From positions 248,001-312,000 of the forward strand of contig NZ_JAJNEC010000005.1 in NCBI RefSeq assembly GCF_021044425.1: a stretch of DNA of 64,000 nt, given 5' to 3'. A program made the position numbers and the translations under genes. Under the pieces are notes generated by a model. It did no database searches. It worked only from the letters and a program-made list of their open reading frames with translations, and had not been told where the DNA came from. Shown piece by piece: positions 58,645 to 64,000 of this stretch. Positions within the stretch are counted from its first letter, which is position 1, and each line of letters starts with the position of its first letter. The stretch is from Niabella pedocola (lineage in GTDB: Bacteria > Bacteroidota > Bacteroidia > Chitinophagales > Chitinophagaceae).

Positions 58645-59796
58645 TCAATGCGATACACTGTTTTTAAAATTGTACGCATAAATGATCCCCAAAGCCGCCA
58701 GCAACGGCGCAGTTTCTTTTAACGGCAATTGCTGGATACCGGAAACATGCACCGCAAACGCTGCAATAAGTCCCATAATGGCAAAAGGATAATAGTACTT
58801 CCCCACCCGCTTATTCCTGATAAAAACAATGATGGCATTGAGCGGCATCGCCCACAGGATATTCCAGTTATAAGCACAGGACTGGTGGTTGGTAAAAAAC
58901 CACATAAACAGCAGCTGCAAACCAATTAACCCGGTAATAAAAAGAATTGCGGCAGTCACCAGCTTACGACACCGATGCAGCAGGGGTATAAAATGAACAG
59001 CAAGCACCAGCAATAACACCAGTAAAAAAACAAGGAATGGCACATTAACGGTATGCGCAGGTGCTGCTATCTTTTCCTTCAGCAATACCTGGCTGCTAAC
59101 AAAAGTATGACCGCGATACCGGGCATGCTGCAACCCGTTATAAAGATAGTCCGGCAAGAACATGGAATGAAAATCACTCATCGGCGCATCTACCGGGCGG
59201 CCCAAAATGATATCGATCCCCAAACCTTGCCATGGTTTCCCTTCCAGGTACTGATCGATCACTTCCCGGAAGCGCAAGCGCTTTCCGTCCAACGCCGGTC
59301 CAAAGTGAAAAGAAGTATCCAGGGTGGCCGGAAAAATATCCCGTACCCTTGTGGCACAGTTGTCAAAAAGAAAATCATACCGGTATGCCCGGTTTTCCGG
59401 CAACCGGTTCGTTTCTAAAAATGCCCGGATCTTTTTTGCATCCACCGGATCCAGCTGCAACACCTGTTCCGTCACCCTCCTGCCCTCCCGGCTATAGCTG
59501 TATAAGAACTGGTCAAAATCTTCTGCATCCAGGAGATACAACAGTTTTCCCAGAGTAAATTTTGTATAGAAATCGGGGTCGTTAAAATCAAAGGTACCGT
59601 AGTTGTAAACGATATCGGTTCCATGAAGGCTGTCTACAACCCGTACCGCAGTATGCCCAAAAGACGTGTACAATTCATCGCCCGTTCCGCAGGTAAGAAC
59701 GCTGATCCTGTATGTGCCCGCCGCCGTGTCTGGCTGTGCCCATATACCCGAAACCGTTAAAAGAAATAACAGCCCGGTCAGCAATATCTTTATCAT
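58645..59796 (-). CDS. DUF4105 membrane protein (Lnb-type N-terminal domain)
   Basis: 383 residues. A signal segment (MIKILLTGLLFLLTVSGIWAQ) precedes a periplasmic DUF4105 domain (residues about 30-220: LTCGTGDELYTSFGHTAVRV, VYNYGTFDFNDPDFYTKFTLG, YRYDFLFDNCATRVRDIF), where the FGHTAVR His and DNCATR Cys are conserved. Four or five membrane helices fill the C-terminal third. The domain resembles lipobiose phosphorylase-associated (Lnb) N-terminal domains; function unknown. It starts 15 bp after the yceI-like stop and is likely co-transcribed. Confidence 0.85.
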   Translation of the reverse strand: MIKILLTGLLFLLTVSGIWAQPDTAAGTYRISVLTCGTGDELYTSFGHTAVRVVDSLHGTDIVYNYGTFDFNDPDFYTKFTLGKLLYLLDAEDFDQFLYSYSREGRRVTEQVLQLDPVDAKKIRAFLETNRLPENRAYRYDFLFDNCATRVRDIFPATLDTSFHFGPALDGKRLRFREVIDQYLEGKPWQGLGIDIILGRPVDAPMSDFHSMFLPDYLYNGLQHARYRGHTFVSSQVLLKEKIAAPAHTVNVPFLVFLLVLLLVLAVHFIPLLHRCRKLVTAAILFITGLIGLQLLFMWFFTNHQSCAYNWNILWAMPLNAIIVFIRNKRVGKYYYPFAIMGLIAAFAVHVSGIQQLPLKETAPLLAALGIIYAYNFKNSVSH

Positions 59797-59811
59797 AGCA
59801 AAAGAGGCCGG

Positions 59812-60351
59812 TTACTTTTTTGCAAGTACGGAAAGCATTACCGTTACCTTATCGGCCATGGTAATACTGCTTCGGCCTATTTTATAATCGAGCCGGTTCA
59901 GGGAAAAATTTGAGGTCATCAGATAGCCTCCGTCAACAGGCTTGGCAATAAAATCAAATTTGATATTTTTGGAAATGCCATGCATGGTGAGTATGGCTTC
60001 GGCATAGTAAATATTCCCCTGTTTGGGAAGGATGCGGGTAGACTGGATGCGGATCTCCGGGTATTGCGCTGCATCAAAAAAGTCAGCCTGTTTCAGGTGA
60101 TTGTCACGCCGCTGAATATTAGTGTTGATCGTATTCACATCCACCGTTACATCAAAAGAGCTCTTGCTCCAGTCGGCAGCATTGACATGGATCACGCCTT
60201 TCAACCCCTGAAAGCTGCCGTCTACATCCACCCCCATATTCTTGATCACAAATCCAACCTTGCTTTCCGCTTCTACGGGTTTTAAAGACTGTGCCGGCAG
60301 CATGCTGCTGAATACAACCGCCGTAATAAGCAATAGCATTACTTTTCTCAT
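59812..60351 (-). CDS. YceI-family periplasmic lipid-binding protein
   Basis: 179 residues from the ATG at 60351 (signal peptide MRKVMLLLITAVVFSSMLPAQ). The lipocalin-like barrel is marked by SKVGFVIKNMGVDVDGSFQGLKG, VTVDVNTINTNIQRRDNHLKQADFFDAAQYPEI and NRLDYKIGRSSITMADKVTV. YceI proteins bind polyprenoid lipids, such as isoprenoid quinones or similar molecules. It is in line with the DUF4105 gene. Confidence 0.88.
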   Translation of the reverse strand: MRKVMLLLITAVVFSSMLPAQSLKPVEAESKVGFVIKNMGVDVDGSFQGLKGVIHVNAADWSKSSFDVTVDVNTINTNIQRRDNHLKQADFFDAAQYPEIRIQSTRILPKQGNIYYAEAILTMHGISKNIKFDFIAKPVDGGYLMTSNFSLNRLDYKIGRSSITMADKVTVMLSVLAKK

Positions 60352-60368
60352 AGCTTCCAAGTTTTAAG

Positions 60369-60731
60369 TTAAAATTGATTGGTAGTTAATAACACCAGGG
60401 TACAGGCTTCAACCGGTTCAATTCCCTGCTCTTTCGCTTTTTGTGCCAATACTTCATTTTCCGCGCCCGGGTTAAAAATGATCCGGCGGGGATGCAGCTT
60501 CAGAATATACGCTTCATACTGTTGCTGGTGTGCAGGATTCAGGTAAAGTGTTACAGTATCTACCCCCTGCTCATCGGTTTGTTCTTTCTGTATCGGCACA
60601 TCACCTATCTGCCCCTCCCGTTTACCAATGGCCACCACCTCATGTCCATGCGTCCGTAACCGTTTAACAGCCATATTGCTATAGCGTGCGGGATTTTCGG
60701 AAGCGCCGAGTACAACTGTTTTCTTGCTCAT
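60369..60731 (-). CDS. CoA-binding domain protein (YccU-like)
   Basis: 120 residues of Rossmann fold. TVVLGASENPARYSNMAVKRLRTHGHEVVAIGKREG and LKLHPRRIIFNPGAENEVLAQKAKEQGIEPVEACTLVLL (in pieces) match the CoA-binding_2 family. Function in metabolism unknown. It lies between the dihydrolipoamide acetyltransferase and yceI-like genes. Confidence 0.88.
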   Translation of the reverse strand: MSKKTVVLGASENPARYSNMAVKRLRTHGHEVVAIGKREGQIGDVPIQKEQTDEQGVDTVTLYLNPAHQQQYEAYILKLHPRRIIFNPGAENEVLAQKAKEQGIEPVEACTLVLLTTNQF

Positions 60732-60752
60732 ACGTTTTCGTCTCCATATAAT

Positions 60753-60789
60753 AGAACAGGCTGCTCCGTTAAAGGTTGCAGCCTGTTCT
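60753..60789 (-). terminator. 12-bp perfect hairpin after the PDH E2 gene
   Basis: AGAACAGGCTGC (60753-60764) and GCAGCCTGTTCT (60778-60789) pair perfectly around 13 nt. It begins 23 bp past the stop of the acetyltransferase gene and just upstream of the CoA-binding gene. It lacks a run of T, so it may be a factor-dependent terminator or processing signal. Confidence 0.6.
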
Positions 60790-60812
60790 ATTTATTTGAT
60801 GATCATTTTTGC

Positions 60813-62453
60813 TTAAACCAGCATCCGGAGCGGCTCTTCCAGCAATTGTTTCAGCGTTTGCAGGAATGCAGCACCCGTAGCTCCATCTACTACCCGGTGA
60901 TCGCAGGTGAGGGTTACCTTCATAATATTTCCGATCCCGATCTGCCCGTTCTTTACCACCGGTACTTCATTGATGGCCCCTACGGCCAGGATACAGGAAG
61001 CAGGCGGATTAATGATGGCCGTAAACGCTTCGATGCCAAACATGCCAAGGTTAGAGATCGTAAATGTATTTCCTTCCCAGTCTGAGGGCTGTAATTTTTT
61101 GTTCTTCGCCTTCTGTGCAAAGTCTTTTACTTCTCCTGCAATCTGAGATAACGACTTGGTATCGGCAAACCGTACCACCGGAACCAGCAGACCGTCTTCT
61201 ACTGCTACTGCTACCCCGATGCTTACATGATGATTTACCCGGATGGATTCTCCCATCCAGCTGCTGTTGATGGCGGGGTGCTTTTTCAGCGCCACGGCAC
61301 AGGCTTTCAGCACCATGTCGTTAAATGAGATCTTATTGGCCGAAATTTCATTGAGCTGGGCACGACTGGCCACTGCCTTATCCATATTGATCTCCATCGT
61401 AAGATAAAACTCCGGTGCGGAGAATTTCACCTCAGAAAGACGGCGGCTGATGGTTTTACGCATTTGTGAAACCGGAACATCGTCAAAGCTTTCCTGTCCT
61501 GCCGGAGCCGCTGCCGGAGCAGTTGCGGGCGACGAAGCAGGGCTTTGAGCCGCTGCAGGCTGATAGTTATCGATATCGGATTTGATGATTCTTCCATTAT
61601 CGCCGCTTCCTTTTATGCGGCTGAGATCCACACCTTTTTCGGCGGCCAGTTTTTTTGCCAGCGGTGAAGCTTTTATACGGCCATCACCAGCAGCAACCGG
61701 GGCCGCTTCTGCAGCCGGGGCAGTCACTGCTGCCTGTTGTGGTTCCGGAGCGGCCGTTTCGTTTGCTGCTGCTGCAGGGGCTGCACCGCCACCTTTTACC
61801 GCCGCAACGATGGCATTCACATCTACCTTACCGGCATCGCCGATGATGCAAAGCAGGTCGTTCACCTGGATCTTTTCACCTTTAGCCGCACCCTGGTAAA
61901 GCAATGTTCCGTTCTTGTAGCTTTCCAGTTCCATGGTGGCCTTATCGGTTTCGATTTCTGCCAGCAAATCTCCTTTTTTAATAGGATCTCCTACATTTTT
62001 TGCCCAGCTGGCAATCACGCCTTCTGTCATGGTATCGCTCAAACGGGGCATCAGCACCACTTCTTCCATTTTTGACACATCCACTGCGGGAGCTGCCGCA
62101 GCCTGTGGTTCTTTCGGTGCCTCTTTAGGCGCCTCAGCAGCCGGTGCTGCAGTTTTTGCGGCCGGAGCAGCGGCACTACCACCGTTACCTCCAACCAAAC
62201 CGGAAATATCTTCACCAGCCTCGCCTACTATTGCCAACAGGTCGTCTACCTGTAATTTGCTTCCTTTGGGGCCACCCAAGTGGAGGATCACTCCATCTTT
62301 ATAGCTTTCCAGCTCCATAGTGGCTTTATCCGTTTCAATCTCCGCCAGCAAATCACCTTTTTTAACGGGATCTCCTACTTTTTTATGCCAATCTGCGATA
62401 ACTCCTTCAGTCATGGTATCACTCAAACGGGGCATTAATATCTTCTCGGCCAT
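60813..62453 (-). CDS. Dihydrolipoamide acetyltransferase (pyruvate dehydrogenase E2)
   Basis: 546 residues: two lipoyl domains with the lipoylated Lys at 43 and 171 (each in EIETDKATMELESYK), Ala/Pro-rich linkers, a subunit-binding domain (SPLAKKLAAEKGVDLSRIKGSG, about 260-285) and a catalytic domain with the CoA-binding region (DDVPVSQMRKTISRRL) and the active-site DHRVVDGATG near 516-525. It is the core of the pyruvate dehydrogenase complex; two lipoyl domains suit an E2p. No E1 or E3 gene is adjacent. Confidence 0.93.
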   Translation of the reverse strand: MAEKILMPRLSDTMTEGVIADWHKKVGDPVKKGDLLAEIETDKATMELESYKDGVILHLGGPKGSKLQVDDLLAIVGEAGEDISGLVGGNGGSAAAPAAKTAAPAAEAPKEAPKEPQAAAAPAVDVSKMEEVVLMPRLSDTMTEGVIASWAKNVGDPIKKGDLLAEIETDKATMELESYKNGTLLYQGAAKGEKIQVNDLLCIIGDAGKVDVNAIVAAVKGGGAAPAAAANETAAPEPQQAAVTAPAAEAAPVAAGDGRIKASPLAKKLAAEKGVDLSRIKGSGDNGRIIKSDIDNYQPAAAQSPASSPATAPAAAPAGQESFDDVPVSQMRKTISRRLSEVKFSAPEFYLTMEINMDKAVASRAQLNEISANKISFNDMVLKACAVALKKHPAINSSWMGESIRVNHHVSIGVAVAVEDGLLVPVVRFADTKSLSQIAGEVKDFAQKAKNKKLQPSDWEGNTFTISNLGMFGIEAFTAIINPPASCILAVGAINEVPVVKNGQIGIGNIMKVTLTCDHRVVDGATGAAFLQTLKQLLEEPLRMLV

Positions 62454-62656
62454 TACCTATTTTATTTTCGCCGAAATTAAGATAAAATGATGAATTTGCG
62501 GGAAAAGAGTGTATATAGTATATACACATTTTAATTCACTATTATTCCAGGAGTTTACGTTCTTTTTATCCGTTCAAAAGATCAAACAGATATTGTATTT
62601 TTTCATACGCAACCATTTCCTTAATTTGGCTCGTCTGTACAATGTATTGAATAGAA

Positions 62657-63307
62657 ATGAAAAAAACAGTTTTAACAGTATTAACGGGATTCTTGTTCAG
62701 TACCGCAATTTGGGGGCAGAAAAAACTGACTGAAGCTACCATTTATTACGATATCGTGATCAATACCAACAGCAGTAAACCCGGCAAGGCGGATATGATG
62801 GATGGCGCTACCAGCGTTACCTACCTGAAAGGGAATGCCGGCCGGTCTGATATGATCAGCTCACTGGGTACCCAGTCCGTCATTTTTGAGGGCAAAACCG
62901 GCAGTGCCACCATTTTAACCAGCTACGGTGAACAAAAATTCATGAAGCAGCTAACCCCTGCCGACTGGAAGGATCATAATAAAAAATACGAGAACATCAC
63001 CTACAGTATTGAAAACGAATTTAAGACCATTGCCAACTACAGTTGCCAGAAGGCGGTAGGCAAACTGAGCGACGGCACCACGTTTACCGTTTACTTTACA
63101 AAGGACCTGGTTCCTGTAAATACAGAATTCCTGTTCATGAACAAGAATCTTCCCGGCCTGGTGATGGAGTATGAAGCCACCGATGGCAAAACAAAAGTGA
63201 CCAACACGGTATCGAATATCGACTTTGGAGCCGTGCCCATGTCAAAATTCGACCTCCCGGAATCCGGGTACCGGTTGATCCCCTATGCCGATAAAAGCAA
63301 AAAGTGA
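62657..63307 (+). CDS. Secreted GLPGLI-like protein
   Basis: 216 residues with a signal peptide (MKKTVLTVLTGFLFSTAIWG). A beta-rich mature part has ATIYYDIVINTNSSKPGKADM, FEGKTGSATILTSYG, FKTIANYSCQKAVGKLSDGTTFTVYFTKDLVPVN and KFDLPESGYRLIP (in parts). The FKTIANYSCQKA motif (tag with the strand xxYxCxKA) and the later P-LPGLVMEYEA resemble the GLPGLI family of Bacteroidota secreted proteins, whose function is not known. Single gene, terminator follows. Confidence 0.75.
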   Translation: MKKTVLTVLTGFLFSTAIWGQKKLTEATIYYDIVINTNSSKPGKADMMDGATSVTYLKGNAGRSDMISSLGTQSVIFEGKTGSATILTSYGEQKFMKQLTPADWKDHNKKYENITYSIENEFKTIANYSCQKAVGKLSDGTTFTVYFTKDLVPVNTEFLFMNKNLPGLVMEYEATDGKTKVTNTVSNIDFGAVPMSKFDLPESGYRLIPYADKSKK

Positions 63308-63314
63308 TCCTATA

Positions 63315-63340
63315 AAAAAAGTGCCTTCCGGCACTTTTTT
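63315..63340. terminator. Bidirectional intrinsic terminator
   Basis: AAAAAAGTGCC (63315-63325) pairs with GGCACTTTTTT (63330-63340) around TTCC. It separates the GLPGLI-like gene (+) and the rhodanese gene (-) and can serve both. Confidence 0.88.
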
Positions 63341-63365
63341 AGTTTTATCCGCAAAGCCATGCTTC

Positions 63366-63674
63366 TTATTGTTCAAAGGCTTCCTGCCAGGCCAGCACGC
63401 CCCCTTCTACATTCACGGTATTTTTAAACCCCATAGAGTCCAGCAACAAACAGGCAGCAGCGCTTCGTTTTCCGCTACGGCAGTGAATGATCACTTCTTC
63501 CTCTTTTAAAGGTTCCAGTTCATCCACCTCCATATTCTGAATGTTTCCCAGGGGAATCAGCTTCCCGCCAATATTGTATTCTTCATATTCTGCCGGCTCT
63601 CTTACATCGATCAGGTTGATTTTTTCACCATTGTCGATTCTCTTTTTAAGTTCCTGAACAGTAATGGTATTCAT
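63366..63674 (-). CDS. Rhodanese-like domain protein
   Basis: 102 residues from the ATG at 63674 (MNTITVQELKKRIDNGEKIN); the frame is open 41 codons further upstream, but that part overlaps the PASTA gene out of frame. A single rhodanese domain: INLIDVREPAEYEEYNIGGKLIPLGNI and IHCRSGKRSAAACLLL with the catalytic Cys in HCRSGKRS. It transfers sulfane sulfur; the physiological acceptor is unknown. It lies 29 bp after the PASTA gene's stop and is probably co-transcribed with it. Confidence 0.9.
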   Translation of the reverse strand: MNTITVQELKKRIDNGEKINLIDVREPAEYEEYNIGGKLIPLGNIQNMEVDELEPLKEEEVIIHCRSGKRSAAACLLLDSMGFKNTVNVEGGVLAWQEAFEQ

Positions 63675-63703
63675 ATTTCTTATTTTAAATGTGATCAAAA
63701 CGA

Positions 63704-64000
63704 TTACTCCGGTGTGCCGGGTGTGTCTTGCTGCACCGAATCGCGGTTGTTTCCGCCGCCGGTAGAATCCACCACCGGACGTTCCACGCTCAGCCATACA
63801 TCCACGATCTGTCCCCGGCGGATGGACCGTGCGTTGCCTTCCACATCAAAGCGTTCGGGGTTCTGGCGGTATACAAATGCTGCTGCGCTGTCCGTTACAC
63901 CACCGGAAGTGATCACCGACCCCATGCCGATACCTTTTTCGTCCAGCAGGGCCTTTGCTTCCGCATAGGTAAGCCCCACCAGGTTGGGAACCAGGAAGGC
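63704..64000 (-). CDS. PASTA-domain protein (5' partial, cut by right edge)
   Basis: The minus-strand frame is open to the window edge, so the N-terminus is missing; 98 codons are visible. They encode the end of a PASTA domain (AFLVPNLVGLTYAEAKALLDEKG, then the RQNPERFDVEGNARSIRRGQIVDVWLSVER strand pattern) and a disordered Ser/Asp/Gly/Pro tail. In other Bacteroidota such proteins with several PASTA domains are membrane-anchored and may bind peptidoglycan; that is inference here. Confidence 0.8.
   Translation of the reverse strand, partial: AFLVPNLVGLTYAEAKALLDEKGIGMGSVITSGGVTDSAAAFVYRQNPERFDVEGNARSIRRGQIVDVWLSVERPVVDSTGGGNNRDSVQQDTPGTPE

Overview
The window is a chromosomal segment of a Bacteroidota bacterium, most likely of the family Chitinophagaceae (Niabella-like; genus not certain). 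The evidence is the short Bacteroidota-type primary sigma factor, many TAnnTTTG promoter boxes with weak or absent Shine-Dalgarno sequences, bacillithiol-related genes (a BshB1-type deacetylase and a CGC bacilliredoxin), a ligase-associated helicase/PdeM pair, GH106 and GH78 glycosidases, and a SecY-Map arrangement behind the spc ribosomal genes. No rRNA, tRNA, CRISPR array, insertion sequence or prophage was seen.

Layout. 1-8.9 kb: the end of a propeller-type sensor histidine kinase converging on a minus-strand glycosidase operon (GH99-like protein, GH106 lipoprotein, GH78-like enzyme). 9.2-13.3 kb: an orphan lipoprotein, then a minus-strand cassette of a TsdA-like dihaem cytochrome, a secreted DsrE protein and a ModA-like binding protein. 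13.4-19.4 kb: PPK2 kinase, EamA transporter, two guanidine-modifying enzymes (arginine deiminase-like and CtlX), a DUF1684 protein and an RmlD-like reductase. 19.8-30.5 kb: RpoD, Lgt, bacilliredoxin, Hsp20, secreted and small proteins, PdeM plus helicase, and an FAD oxidoreductase. 30.9-45.3 kb: Ugd, Map, SecY and the S10-spc ribosomal protein operon read on the minus strand from rpsJ. 45.5-64 kb: housekeeping genes (GDPD-like, Def, RuvX, UbiA, TrmH, porin-like protein, MutS, BshB1, desaturase, VOC protein, RuvA, FabH, DUF4105, YceI, CoA-binding protein, PDH E2, GLPGLI-like protein, rhodanese) and a PASTA-domain protein cut by the right edge.

The most unusual feature is a dispersed family of about 17 intergenic arrays with a strict 7-bp period (one has an 8-bp period). 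The unit words differ between arrays (GATTTGA, GCATTCA, AAATTCT, GGATTTT and others) but the register is kept for up to 17 units. Several arrays lie inside the ribosomal operon, and at least three supply or overlap the stop codon of the neighbouring gene. Other points of interest are an inverted repeat that puts the rplC start codon in a hairpin loop, terminator-like hairpins before and after secY, the loss of the usual infA-rpsM-rpoA block after map, promoter boxes only 4-6 nt from the start codons of def, ubiA, trmH and mutS (predicting leaderless mRNAs), and the TsdA/DsrE/binding-protein cassette.
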